From NCBI GenBank assembly GCA_039105265.1, contig JAPFFF010000056.1, forward strand, positions 1-64,000: a stretch of 64,000 bases of DNA, read 5' to 3'. The position numbers and the translations under genes are program-made. Origin of the DNA: Tritrichomonas musculus (Eukaryota > Parabasalia > Tritrichomonadida > Tritrichomonadidae). The notes under the pieces are model-generated. The model had not been told where the DNA came from and made no database searches. It saw only the letters and a program-made list of their open reading frames with translations. Below are positions 34,762-44,800 of the stretch, in pieces. Every line of letters begins with the position of its first letter. Position 1 is the stretch's first letter.

Positions 34762-34911
34762 TTACGCATATAGTGTGCGCCTCAGCTCATCAGTCAGCTC
34801 AGGTGGTTCATCTTCAGCTGTAACCGATACCAGTAATAGCAGTTCAACTACATTGGTCACCAATATCAACCCCAATAGTATATTCATAATGATTTCACTA
34901 GCGGTGGCCAT
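34762..34911 (-). CDS. Single-pass membrane microprotein, 49 aa (element E)
   Basis: MATASEIIMNILLGLILVTN begins the hydrophobic helix, continued by VVELLLLVSV; then EDEPPELTDELRRTLYA. It corresponds to 11395-11526 and 32328-32459 and sits between the ATPase and the 210-aa gene. Confidence 0.86.
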   Translation of the reverse strand: MATASEIIMNILLGLILVTNVVELLLLVSVTAEDEPPELTDELRRTLYA

Positions 34912-34921
34912 TTATGCAAAT

Positions 34922-35554
34922 TTAAATACAAATTTTGAGTGATATCGAGTGTCTTATGAGCTCGGTCCATACATGGTTATATCCATATTTCAACTCATTG
35001 GATACCCCGTTTTTGGACACCAATATCTTATCGATTTTCATGTACTTCGAGTTTGAAACACAACCAGTACACCCACTGTCCTCATTGATGACCAGCTCAA
35101 CCTTGTCGGCCTTAGTGAGTATCTTAATGAGCTCCATCAGTGTATTGCTATGACACACAAGATAGTTGTTCATCCTCAGTGGATTGGTCTCATAGATATT
35201 CAGCAATATCTCGAGGAATTTATTTTTGGTACCCAAGTCGTCAGTGTCGGGGTCTAATGAACGATCGATTGTCGAAGACTCAGGGAACGAAGTTCCTTGG
35301 GGTGGACTGTTTATTGGAGCAACTGATGGATATGGACCAGTTGTCGAGGCTGTAGTAAAATTTGCATCCTGTGTGCCATTTTGAGGATAACCTTTAGTGT
35401 ATCCCATTTGGGGTTGCATCTGTGGGACTTGAGGATATGATACCGGTTGAACTGGTGGAGGTCTATTCGCGGCTATCTTAATATTCACATTCTGCTCTTG
35501 CTTAACACTCGCATCATTCTCACTTGATAGAATTCTAGCCTTATGGAGAGACAT
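34922..35554 (-). CDS. Virion-associated-type 210-aa protein (element E)
   Basis: The start is the ATG at 35554 (MSLHKARILSSENDASVKQ), 10 bases after a TATTTTTG box. The centre is Pro/Gln/Tyr-rich and disordered. The C-terminal domain is shared with 10674 and 32470 (KNKFLEILLNIYETNPLRMN, SNTLMELIKILTKADKVELVI, YNHVWTELIRHSISLK). Unknown function; same neighbourhood in A and D. Confidence 0.86.
   Translation of the reverse strand: MSLHKARILSSENDASVKQEQNVNIKIAANRPPPVQPVSYPQVPQMQPQMGYTKGYPQNGTQDANFTTASTTGPYPSVAPINSPPQGTSFPESSTIDRSLDPDTDDLGTKNKFLEILLNIYETNPLRMNNYLVCHSNTLMELIKILTKADKVELVINEDSGCTGCVSNSKYMKIDKILVSKNGVSNELKYGYNHVWTELIRHSISLKICI
35283..35296. repeat. GGGAAC-GAA-GTTCC hairpin in the 210-aa gene (E)
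   Basis: A short hairpin with a three-base loop in the disordered coding region, of the same form as those at 1222-1234, 14071-14083 and 10975-10991. Confidence 0.7.
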
Positions 35555-35564
35555 TTCCAAAGTG

Positions 35565-35572
35565 CAAAAATA
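35565..35572 (-). promoter_or_regulatory. TATTTTTG box before 210-aa gene (E)
   Basis: TATTTTTG on the minus strand, ten bases before the ATG at 35554; it supports that start. Confidence 0.6.
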
Positions 35573-35596
35573 TTTTTACCACTAATGCCATATTTC

Positions 35597-37549
35597 TTAT
35601 GCCATTTCTGGATCAACTTGTGAGCCAGCTGGTGATTCATCATCGATATATTCAAGACCATCGAGTGAGAGCTTGAAGTAGGTGTCTCTGCATAAACAGA
35701 GTTGTACAGGTGGTGGTCTAACAATGGCTCCACTTGGTTCGATAATCTTGTAATATGTATCATTATCACCAGTGAATATTGGTTGACCATTGACTTGAAT
35801 TTGGATATTGCCTTTGCCACCATCTAAGCCATCATAACAGTATCCAGCAGATGCACGTTCAGTTTGGACATTGAATACAAATGATGTGGCATCACTCAAT
35901 GTATTTCGATATCGGACACCATTTTCATCGTTCTTGGGCATGGTGAAGCTATCTTCGAATTCCTTTGAACATTGGAGTGTGATACCATCGAGGTCTCCAG
36001 CTGTTAATTGGCTTTCGAAGAATCTGGCGCCAATGGTACTGACATTCTCATCTGGGAAGTTCTTACCACCAATATTCAAAAAGCAGTTTTGGTAAACCGG
36101 ATTCTCAAATACAGTCAAATCATTGTGATGCTTGGGGAACAACAATGACATGCTTGTGACATTGATTAATGGGATATTCAATGTAGACTTGATTCCGTTA
36201 GCGGCAGCTGCAATTGGGAATGCATGGTAATCGACCTTTTGAGATGGGATTACTAGGCCTTCACGTAATATGGATTCAATGCTTGCACGAGTGGCTTCAC
36301 AAACACCATAGCCTTGCATGTTGGACTTACAGAGAGTGATGGTCATTCGGTTAACAGTGAGTGTTGCTGGTTGTGATGAGTAATGAGCACTCATCAATTT
36401 ATTAGCTTCGGTTTTAGATACGAAATTGACGTAGACATGACCTGCATGTGATGGTTGAGGTAATTTACCATGTTCTTTTGTATATTGAGCTTGACAAATT
36501 GCTTTATTATCATCAGTCTTTTCAATTCCAAGTTCAGTAAATTCATCATCTGTAAATCCAAAGATGAATGAACAATTTTCAATCAGATCATCGAAATCAC
36601 CTCCAGATGCAGATACGTATTGTTCTCGAACTTCATACTTCAATTGATATTTAGTTGGTGTTGGATCGGGAGATGGTGGATTTGGATTATCACCAGGTCC
36701 TGGGATGATAGCCTCATTACCGATTTGAGTGAATTGGTGTTTGAGATGTCCATGAGCTTTGATTTGTTTGAGTTTGTCGAGTTCCTCTGGGGATACAGTA
36801 TCATTATCTTCCAGGAATGCCTTGGCTTCAGCAACCGTGTATGGGTCAATGGCAGCCCAAACAAGACCAGCTGGACTGACTTGGAATCTAATGGATAAAT
36901 CACCAATGATTCCGTTAGGGAATAAGTCAAATGCCTGTAATGCAAGCAAGTCATCAAATGGTACATTCAAGTCGAATTCGGTTGTGGTCTTACCACCATC
37001 CTTGAAGCTATTGAGATTAACGTATGAACCAGCATGAGTTTGACTGTAATTGCTGATGTTCTCCCATAAGCTGTGAACGAATCTGCGACGCATCTTCTCA
37101 GTCTCTGGCTTCAAAACCGAGTATAGGAAGCCCTCGCGAATGCATTCATTTTGCTGATATCCGACATTGACATTGTTATGGAGAATCTCGAGTCTGTCAA
37201 ACAATTGGTTCGAGGACTTAAATCCGACAAACAGTTTATAGAAGTTATTTGGATCATTGATCTCTTGCAATTTGGCCAAATCGGTGTTCAATTGCAAATC
37301 GAGTTTGATGTGGAATGTGAGGAAGCCTTTGTCGATATCGCTAATGAAGTGGTCAGGATGTGTTAATGAAATCTGTGAGTACTGACCTTGGTGAAATGGG
37401 GCTGGCTGGTCATGGAAATCGACAGTTCTAAATGAGAAGCTTCTGGTACCGTCATTCACATTGATGATATTTCGCATCTTCTGGAATGTGTCATTGACAT
37501 TCCCAACCTCGTATTTCAAATTGTGAGCTCTTTCGTTCCTGTATCTCAT
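35597..37549 (-). CDS. Probable major capsid protein (element E)
   Basis: 650 aa from the ATG at 37549 (MRYRNERAHN); the frame continues upstream without an ATG. It carries all conserved capsid blocks (THPDHFISDIDKGF, DLNVPFDDLLALQAFDLFPNG, SPAGLVWA, FPKHHNDLTVFENPVYQN, STIGARFFESQLTAGDLD). The central domain coded by about 36390-36660 is nearly identical in DNA to that of B, while the flanks are more G+C-rich and more diverged. The gene block from capsid to coiled-coil gene is inverted compared with element A. Confidence 0.83.
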   Translation of the reverse strand: MRYRNERAHNLKYEVGNVNDTFQKMRNIINVNDGTRSFSFRTVDFHDQPAPFHQGQYSQISLTHPDHFISDIDKGFLTFHIKLDLQLNTDLAKLQEINDPNNFYKLFVGFKSSNQLFDRLEILHNNVNVGYQQNECIREGFLYSVLKPETEKMRRRFVHSLWENISNYSQTHAGSYVNLNSFKDGGKTTTEFDLNVPFDDLLALQAFDLFPNGIIGDLSIRFQVSPAGLVWAAIDPYTVAEAKAFLEDNDTVSPEELDKLKQIKAHGHLKHQFTQIGNEAIIPGPGDNPNPPSPDPTPTKYQLKYEVREQYVSASGGDFDDLIENCSFIFGFTDDEFTELGIEKTDDNKAICQAQYTKEHGKLPQPSHAGHVYVNFVSKTEANKLMSAHYSSQPATLTVNRMTITLCKSNMQGYGVCEATRASIESILREGLVIPSQKVDYHAFPIAAAANGIKSTLNIPLINVTSMSLLFPKHHNDLTVFENPVYQNCFLNIGGKNFPDENVSTIGARFFESQLTAGDLDGITLQCSKEFEDSFTMPKNDENGVRYRNTLSDATSFVFNVQTERASAGYCYDGLDGGKGNIQIQVNGQPIFTGDNDTYYKIIEPSGAIVRPPPVQLCLCRDTYFKLSLDGLEYIDDESPAGSQVDPEMA

Positions 37550-37579
37550 TTTGTATCTTGGAAAAAAGCTTGAAATCAC

Positions 37580-37586
37580 ATTTTTG
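37580..37586 (+). promoter_or_regulatory. ATTTTTG box before amphipathic peptide gene (E)
   Basis: ATTTTTG ten bases before the ATG at 37597; it supports that start over an upstream in-frame codon. Confidence 0.55.
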
Positions 37587-37596
37587 TATATACCAA

Positions 37597-37848
37597 ATGG
37601 GTATTGGCATCTTCAAGAAGATTAAGAACGCTTTCAAGAACGTCGGCAGTAAGCTCAAGAATGCAGCTCAAACTGTCATCCGCAACATCCCAAGGGCAGT
37701 TGATATTGGAAAGGGGATCATCAATAGGATCAAGCCAATCGCCGACTTCATACCAGGTGTTGGACCAGTTGTAGACACCATCAGCACTGGACTCAATTAC
37801 GTAAGCAAAGCTAATGATATAGGCAAATCCATACTGGACAAGGTTTGA
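37597..37848 (+). CDS. Amphipathic basic 83-aa peptide (element E)
   Basis: MGIGIFKKIKNAFKNVGSK, then FIPGVGPVVDTISTGLN. Same family as 9437 and 16119. The start at 37597 is chosen by homology and the ATTTTTG box. Confidence 0.84.
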   Translation: MGIGIFKKIKNAFKNVGSKLKNAAQTVIRNIPRAVDIGKGIINRIKPIADFIPGVGPVVDTISTGLNYVSKANDIGKSILDKV

Positions 37849-37898
37849 TCATCATAGAATATCCACATACATATGAATATATTTTTGTCCGTTTTGAA

Positions 37899-38333
37899 AT
37901 GAATTGCGATATTAGGGTTATTAATGATAACAAGATGGAGCAACGCACGTTCAACTCAGTAGAGGAGTTCGATCTGTTCTACCAGAAGTACAAGGACATG
38001 TTCAATGAGAAGACCACCAATTACCTCAATAAAACCTACAAAATAATCACACCCGAATGCGAGTACAGGATTACCAAACGCACTGGCAAGGATGGCTCCA
38101 GTAATGTGTTTCTCAAGAAGATCACCAAGCAAGCCGATAATGACAACCTGGTGGAGATCCAATTCGCAAGCATTCGAGCTGACATCAATGCATTGCAGTC
38201 AACAGTAGATGACTACACCAAACGGATTACCACGCTGGAGAACACCATCGGCGTGATCACCGCAAAAATAAATCAGCTCACCAGTACTGTGAATGAGTGT
38301 ACTGATGCAGTGAACAGTCTCCTGAGGCATTAG
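37899..38333 (+). CDS. Conserved 144-aa protein with coiled-coil tail (E)
   Basis: The start at 37899 (MNCDIRVIND) follows ATATTTTTG. Conserved FNSVEEFDLFYQKYKDMF, LNKTYKIITPECEYRITKR and VFLKKI, then a heptad-rich tail. It overlaps the convergent 75-aa gene by 4 bases. Confidence 0.85.
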   Translation: MNCDIRVINDNKMEQRTFNSVEEFDLFYQKYKDMFNEKTTNYLNKTYKIITPECEYRITKRTGKDGSSNVFLKKITKQADNDNLVEIQFASIRADINALQSTVDDYTKRITTLENTIGVITAKINQLTSTVNECTDAVNSLLRH

Positions 38334-38557
38334 ATCTTGGAATTATTTGGGATTACCTGGTGATTGAGTGAGCGGTGTAGAGTTGATGATGTTGACTTGA
38401 TGATTGGGTCATGCACAACACACCCCTTATCTTCATATTTTGGGACTGTGGGTTTGGTACAACTCATAGTTCGCCTATTTCGCATGTGACGTTCCAGGTG
38501 ATTGAAATACGTGAGCCCATTTGAATCTCTTAATACACGGCGTTCTTCATATGACAT
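38330..38557 (-). CDS. Conserved 75-aa basic protein (element E)
   Basis: RRVLRDSNGLTYFNHLERHM and RTMSCTKPTVPKY, with a tail of SLNHQVIPN. Weaker identity than A to B, but same size, orientation and neighbours. Confidence 0.78.
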   Translation of the reverse strand: MSYEERRVLRDSNGLTYFNHLERHMRNRRTMSCTKPTVPKYEDKGCVVHDPIIKSTSSTLHRSLNHQVIPNNSKI

Positions 38558-38591
38558 TTAATCTTGAAAAAACACTTTTTTTCATATCTAA

Positions 38592-38825
38592 ATGACTGAA
38601 TTGGGAGAATACAAGAAGGAGATTCCAGAGCTTAAGCGCATCAAACACGATCTCAAGGAGAAGTGCTATATGTATAAGGGCCACCTCAATAACATCAAAG
38701 GGGGTATGCTAGGTAGCAATGGACTAGCCGTTCGTGAATCACTGATTGAGGATATCAATAGTCTGAAGGAGAAGGTCGCCAAACTCGAGAATGAGCTCGC
38801 TGAATTATCAAGCGATAACCGCTAA
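38592..38825 (+). CDS. Conserved 77-aa coiled-coil protein (element E)
   Basis: GEYKKEIPELKRIKHDLKEK and GGMLGSNGLAVRESLIEDI match the A and B copies closely. Confidence 0.85.
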   Translation: MTELGEYKKEIPELKRIKHDLKEKCYMYKGHLNNIKGGMLGSNGLAVRESLIEDINSLKEKVAKLENELAELSSDNR

Positions 38826-38830
38826 ATATG

Positions 38831-38856
38831 GGGTGTGGTAGAATTCTACCAGACCC
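38831..38856. repeat. 26-bp GAATTC palindrome after coiled-coil gene (E)
   Basis: GGGTGTGG-TAGAATTCTA-CCAGACCC, palindromic apart from one base pair. It is identical over all 26 bases to 49865-49890. The following 25 bases (to 38876) recur inverted at 49900-49925. Confidence 0.92.
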
Positions 38857-38893
38857 GGATTTCATGGAGATAACCCCTAATTCCCTGGAACAC

Positions 38894-38901
38894 TATTTTT
38901 G
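38894..38901 (+). promoter_or_regulatory. TATTTTTG box before integrase gene (E)
   Basis: TATTTTTG eight bases before the ATG at 38910. Confidence 0.6.
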
Positions 38902-38909
38902 CACATTAA

Positions 38910-40136
38910 ATGACCGACAACAGGAAATCGTTCAAGATATTCGACAATGAGTACAATTCGCTGCTCAAGTACCCATTCAAATCCAAGATATCGAAATTGG
39001 ACCCATCACAGTTCATCATCAACCCAGAAACTCATCATGAGCCATTCGTGAAGGACTTCAAATTGAAATCATGCAGTCCCTATTCAAAACCGGATTTCTC
39101 ATTGGAACCCGGATGCTGGGAAGTCGATTTGATGTTTGCGAATTACACCACAAGGGCTAATGGAACCGAGTCCGTGGTAGTCCATGAAACCATTTACCTC
39201 ATCATGGTGAATGTCAACACACGGTATCTAATTGTTGAACCGCTTAAGAACAGACTAGCTGATACCATCAAGACTGCATACACCAAAATCATTCTTGAGA
39301 AATATGATGACTTCAAATTCAATACCATCAAATGCGATGGTGAGAATAACCTACTCAAAGTGCTTGATATACTTGGCCGCTACAATCCATCCAGAAATAA
39401 ATATAGAGGTACCAAAAACGTGCTGATTGACCGCAATGCAGTGATTGTCGATAAATCCAAACACAACAACGCTCACAAAATCGTTGATGCAACCATCAGG
39501 ACACTCCGTAATGCATTCGGTTTAGATAATCGTCGGATTGGAGACCCATACCTGATGCAACAGATGGTACACTTCTATAACAACACACCACATCGGTCTC
39601 TACGAATGCCCAATCCCAATTATCCAGGTGATGGAACCCAATATGACCCACATCTAGCAAGGGTACCAAAGTGGATATACTACACACCCAATCAAATGCA
39701 GCACAACCCAGATTTGGAATGGAGATACATCAGGGATTGCCAAAGGCGGCTACGTCGAGTCAAAAATAATATGCAAATGGGTGGACTACTGAGCTATCGC
39801 AAGGGCAATATCATATTGGTCCATTACGATACATCCAAAACTGAGAAGAAGCATGAGAAGCATAGGCGCATATTCAATGAGATTGCCGAATTCATTAGAT
39901 ACCATAATGGGAACGTCGAATGCAAATTGCTGAAGCCATATCGTAGATTCCAGTTGAATGATGATAATCAAGCAGGAACTGCGTTCTATGTACCGTATAC
40001 CAAAACCACAACTGGTCGAACGCCTAAGTCTGATGATGAGCGAGCTACCGTAACTATCCCCATTATGTATACCCGATTCGTGGCACCCAATTATGCATCA
40101 CTAGGTAAAGACTATAAGCAGTACTTTGCTATCTAA
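38910..40136 (+). CDS. Maverick integrase (rve fold), element E
   Basis: 408 aa. GCWEVDLMFANY (first Asp), IMVNVNTRYLIVEP, KCDGENN (second Asp), HKIVDATIRTLRNAFG (Asp at the usual Glu position) and MVHFYNNTPHRSLR make the catalytic core. GNIILVHYDTSKTEKKHEKH begins the C-terminal SH3/chromo-like module. It should join the terminal repeats to target DNA, giving the 6-bp duplication seen at the element's ends. Followed after 3 bases by the 110-aa gene. Confidence 0.95.
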   Translation: MTDNRKSFKIFDNEYNSLLKYPFKSKISKLDPSQFIINPETHHEPFVKDFKLKSCSPYSKPDFSLEPGCWEVDLMFANYTTRANGTESVVVHETIYLIMVNVNTRYLIVEPLKNRLADTIKTAYTKIILEKYDDFKFNTIKCDGENNLLKVLDILGRYNPSRNKYRGTKNVLIDRNAVIVDKSKHNNAHKIVDATIRTLRNAFGLDNRRIGDPYLMQQMVHFYNNTPHRSLRMPNPNYPGDGTQYDPHLARVPKWIYYTPNQMQHNPDLEWRYIRDCQRRLRRVKNNMQMGGLLSYRKGNIILVHYDTSKTEKKHEKHRRIFNEIAEFIRYHNGNVECKLLKPYRRFQLNDDNQAGTAFYVPYTKTTTGRTPKSDDERATVTIPIMYTRFVAPNYASLGKDYKQYFAI

Positions 40137-40139
40137 TAA

Positions 40140-40472
40140 ATGCCAAAGCGCTATTTCCATACACAGACCACCGAGTTTAAGCTACCTGAGGACTTCATAT
40201 ATAGTCGCAATAAGAAGTACATCGTAGTGCAGTATGTGGGAGCTATCCTGAATAAGACCATCATCGGTGATTTGATGGTACACTCGGATATTGTTGAATT
40301 CGACCCATACTGTGACCACTTCATAATGCTAGCCAACAGACGGCAAACCAAGTATCGCAAATATGAGATGCTCAATAGGACCAAGCGGGATTTCAAAATA
40401 TGGTTCACAGACCTGTATGGTAATGAGATAAAACCCGATGCATTCGTGCTATCATGCTTGCTAATCTATTGA
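40140..40472 (+). CDS. Conserved 110-aa beta-rich protein (element E)
   Basis: MPKRYFHTQTTEFKLP, SRNKKYIVVQYVGAI, GDLMVHSDIV, LANRRQTKYRKYE, IWFTDLYGNEIKPDAFVLSC and LLIY. It is the shorter form of 4606-4998. Possibly a small jelly-roll particle protein; function not established. Confidence 0.84.
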   Translation: MPKRYFHTQTTEFKLPEDFIYSRNKKYIVVQYVGAILNKTIIGDLMVHSDIVEFDPYCDHFIMLANRRQTKYRKYEMLNRTKRDFKIWFTDLYGNEIKPDAFVLSCLLIY

Positions 40473-40497
40473 CCACCGTATGGCCCATATAGGAGTT

Positions 40498-40505
40498 TAT
40501 TTTTG
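40498..40505 (+). promoter_or_regulatory. TATTTTTG box before 454-aa gene (E)
   Basis: TATTTTTG five bases before the ATG at 40511. Confidence 0.6.
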
Positions 40506-40510
40506 GGTAA

Positions 40511-41875
40511 ATGAGTAAACATTATGATCATGAGACTAATACCCTCACGATAGAACCCGGACAATATGATAATTTAAATAAAAACAATGCTATAGATCAA
40601 ATAACTATTAGTCCAAATGGTCACACCATTTATATAATACCTCACGTGATAATACCACCACCATTTGTACGTAACTTCTTTGCTCGAAAAGAGCCTGATG
40701 AGGATGGCATTGGAATTAAGTCTATAAAATATTACTTCTGTTTGTCAAATTCGTATGATGCGGATTATATCTGGACTTGGGAAAACTCATTCGATAAAGA
40801 TGTTGTTTATCTAGAGAAGTTCCCAGGGAAACGTCCAACTCGACTAACTGATAATATGAATATATGTTTGCCAGTTAAATATTTCGAGGTAAACATTGTT
40901 AATAAAGTTCGGCTAACAGTTGGGCGGAGTAGCGACGTAGGATTTTATATCCCATTATTGGCTGAAGAGAGTGACCAAATACCTACTGTGCATATTGTTC
41001 AAAACACTCGTGTATATCACAGCCCTAATAAGTCCAGACAAAGTGAGAAGAATATTGAGTTTGCATTTGCCAAAAAACCCACAAATGCACCTCGTCCAAA
41101 ACCCCTTCCACCACCACCAGGTGTAACGCCAATTACAACTGAACAACGTATTAATGATATACGCAAACAGCCCAAGGTTGATGGCAATGGTGTATATCGT
41201 TCGACGGATATTCGGCCTGCAACCGCACCAATTACTCTAGCTAAGAAAAATGGTGATAAGCAGGAATATCGCGTAAAATATGAAACACAGTATGACCTGG
41301 TTAGAAATATTCGAAATAGACTACAGCAAAGCAAGCTCGATTTCGAGGCCATAAGTAATCCAAGCATACAATCATCAGCTAGGGTTCTAACACCAAACAA
41401 GAGTCAAAACCGAATTGCTAGCAAACCGCGTGATAGAATACGTGATACTCCAACACCATCCAAATCCAATTCGGTATCATTTGGACCATCATTCAAAAAC
41501 ATCGGATTCCAGCCGAGCGCTAGCGAACTGCGTTCTAACTCCCAAAGTCTGCATATTGAGGACCTTGATAATAGTGAATCAACTGAAATATATCAGTTCA
41601 TGGCACCTGAATCACCAATACAACCTATCCAACCACCTCCACATATATCATCTACTAGTGGTTTGAATAGCAAGATACATATTCCACCCGATATGATGCC
41701 TAGACCGTCATCAGCTAAGTCCAAAAATAGTAGTTCTAAAACCAGGTCTACGGCAAAGCCATCTACGGCGAAGCCATCTACGGCAAAGCCATCTGCACAG
41801 CCGGTAATTAAATTCAAAGGGTTTGGGTTCCAAGGTTTTAACAAAGATAATGATATGGGTGATATTCCCGATTAA
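40511..41875 (+). CDS. Unrecognised 454-aa protein, possible minor capsid protein
   Basis: Residues 1-160 are beta-rich (TISPNGHTIYIIPHVIIPPP, VRLTVGRSSDVGFYIPLL). The remainder is a long disordered Pro/Ser/Lys tail with the tandem TAKPSTAKPSTAKPS. It holds the position of the 331-aa gene of A but shares little visible sequence with it. It converges on the 1769-aa gene with 2 bases between stops. Confidence 0.75.
   Translation: MSKHYDHETNTLTIEPGQYDNLNKNNAIDQITISPNGHTIYIIPHVIIPPPFVRNFFARKEPDEDGIGIKSIKYYFCLSNSYDADYIWTWENSFDKDVVYLEKFPGKRPTRLTDNMNICLPVKYFEVNIVNKVRLTVGRSSDVGFYIPLLAEESDQIPTVHIVQNTRVYHSPNKSRQSEKNIEFAFAKKPTNAPRPKPLPPPPGVTPITTEQRINDIRKQPKVDGNGVYRSTDIRPATAPITLAKKNGDKQEYRVKYETQYDLVRNIRNRLQQSKLDFEAISNPSIQSSARVLTPNKSQNRIASKPRDRIRDTPTPSKSNSVSFGPSFKNIGFQPSASELRSNSQSLHIEDLDNSESTEIYQFMAPESPIQPIQPPPHISSTSGLNSKIHIPPDMMPRPSSAKSKNSSSKTRSTAKPSTAKPSTAKPSAQPVIKFKGFGFQGFNKDNDMGDIPD
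41757..41800 (+). repeat. 15-bp tandem repeat in the 454-aa gene
   Basis: Three units of GCCATCTACGGCAAA type encode KPSTA repeats. Confidence 0.85.
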
Positions 41876-41877
41876 AT

Positions 41878-44800
41878 TTATTCTTCTTCTGCTGGTGCAT
41901 ATCCGTCTATGAAGTATTGTTTTACAGCATTTTTACGAGCTGCTTCAACTGATTGAGCTTTATCAACCTTGTATTCAGCATATCCCCTATTCTTATAAAC
42001 ATCAGTATCCAGGAATCGGATGAGATTATTTTTGTACTGATCTCGATTATGCTTCAAACGCTTCTTGTCTCCATAAACAGCAGTATTATATAACTTTTGC
42101 AACAGATCTCGTTGTTTTTGCTCTGCACTACTAGGGTCTACCCTCATACCTTGTATGAATACAATATGAGCGAGTGTATTCAGGATGACTTTGAAACGTT
42201 CAGTCCAGTTTTCCTCATTAATCGCTGATTCATTAGTAGTGAAATTAATATGTGTACGAATGACTTTCTGAGTTTCATCTTGAAGTTTTTCACCAACGTC
42301 TACATTATATTGCCCGGAATTGACCTTCTTATAAAGGAGCCAATCTGGATAAGCTATCTTCTTACCCTTACTAGCTTCAATGGTATTTAGAGCTGGTTGA
42401 TCATATAGTGTAGCAAACATTGCATTAGCACTACTGAGATAATCTGTTAATTTCCTGAGTGGTTCAACAGGCTTATACAACTGATTCCAAAAGAAATGCC
42501 ATATATGGGAGAACACAGATGCCCAATATGAATTTGGTGTTAATCGTTTACTTATTCTGGGTTTAGGTAATCCAATCTTTGAATAAGTATCCATCATATT
42601 ACTCATTTCCTCCCTCGCATTCAGCTCATACTCACCAGTTTCCCAATTAACCTTACTAAGCGATTTCTGGAACATACCAGCCAACCACTCATTAAATGGG
42701 TTCAGTTTACGAGCACTCTTTGTCTTGAACATCGCAGCCCAAGCCTTCTTATATGGTGATGCTTGAACGAGTTGATATCCATTTATAATGACTGGACTAC
42801 CACGTTTATCAACAAGGACAATATCATCAACCAGGTCTCCATTAAGATCAGTAATGGAATTGCCTAATGGGTCTACGGCGTTTGTCGGTAGTAATCTATA
42901 TAAAGGTATTCCATCAGCATCGAGATGATTCTTGCAGTATTCATGGGCAGTATCTCTTCGAGCTGCATCTGGAATATATTTAATTCGATAGTTCCCATTA
43001 ATGATTAAGTCGAGGAAGTCGCGTTTGTATTTAGATGTATCACGAACCTTTGATAAATTGTGTATTTTTAACTTATGCATCGTATCAGATACTCGTTCAT
43101 AATCTTTGTCTTTTCGGATTCCCGTGGTTCCACGTCTTTTGGCTTTGTATTCGGCTGCTAATTGTGTGGGATCAAATGGGTCTTCTTGAGTTAGATCTTC
43201 TATGAATGATGATGTTCTTTCATCGTGATCCCAATTACCAATATCATCATCATCTGGTGGCGCGATTCCCTTTAAATTGTTAAGTGTATCAGATCCTATA
43301 AAGGATGGTGCTTCTGCCATAGTTTCTTTAGGTGAAGAAAAAATGTTATTATTTGTATACTCGATTTCAGGGGATATATTTGTCATCGCTTGAGATATCA
43401 ATTGGGATGTCGCTTTGAATTCCGGTTCCTCCTCTTCCTCCTCGATATGTGGTTCCTCGATAGGGACTTTGCTAGGGACTTTGCTTGGATCTCCAGGAGC
43501 TACTACCTTGGGTACCGATCCAGGTATATCCCCTAATGGTTTCTCGCTAGGGACTTCGCTTGGATCTCCAGGAGCTACTACCTTGGGTACCGATCCAGGG
43601 ATATCCCCTAATGGTTCCTCGATAGGGACTTCGCTTGGATCTCCTTGGGGTATCGCTTGGAGTTTCAAATATTGGTTCGGATATTGGAAGTAAGTCTTGG
43701 CATACATCGTAAGCCTTTTCTTCAACTCGTCAACCTGATCGTTACTATGAAAGTCTGTTTTGTCCCAATTTTGCTTCATCTCATTGATCGCATTTACTAT
43801 CTCTTCGTCGTACAAGTCTGAATTATTGATGACTTGTATAATATTATTGATGAACGATTTTGATATATCGCATACAACCGATAAAAACCTAAGGATCTTA
43901 TTGTATTTGGGGTACTTGACTTCGCTAAATTCATCATCATCATCACTTGAGTCTTCGCTTGGATCTCCTGAGGGTACCGATCCAGGGATATCCCCTAATG
44001 GCTTCTTTGGGGATTTCAGTAGGGATTTCCGTAGGGACTTCGCTTGGGGTTTCGGTTTGGGTTTCACGCTTGGATCTCCTTGGGGTTCCTGGATTGGATC
44101 TCCTGGGGGATTCAAATATAGATCTAGTTCTTTGAGGAAAGTAGTGACATCAGTCATAATATGTTGCTTCCAATATTGGTCCCGACCAGGGTTAATATCA
44201 TGACCTTTACTGGTGATAATCTCCCATCTGTGTTTCAACCCCTTGATCACATTTAGTATCTTATCATTGTACGAATTTGGATTATTGATGACATGTATTA
44301 ATTTATTGATGACTTCATCTGACACTCCGCATTCACTAGATAAAAACTTAAGAAGCTTACGGTGTTGGACTTCAATACTATCCCCTAATGACTTCGCTTG
44401 GGGTTCCGATCCTGGAATGTCCCCTAATGGTTCCGCTTGAGGTGGTACTTCGGGTTTCGGTTGGGGTACCGATCCTGGAATGTCCGCTAATGGCTTCGAC
44501 TGGGGTTCCTGTTTGGATGGTGCTTTGGGTACCGATCCTGGAATGTCCGCTAATGGCTTTGCTTTGGGTGGTACTTTGGGTTCCGCTTTGGACTTCGGTT
44601 GGGACTTCGGGATTGGATCTCCTTGGGGTTTCAAATATTTATTCGGATTTCTGAAATACATTGAAGCGCTCTGCTTAAGGAGGTTCTTCAAACTTGTAAC
44701 TGACCTAGTATCATTTAAGTGGGTTCGTGCATAAGCTTTCCTCATATTATCGATTGCATTTACTATCGCATCGACGTACAATTCTGGATTATTGATGACA

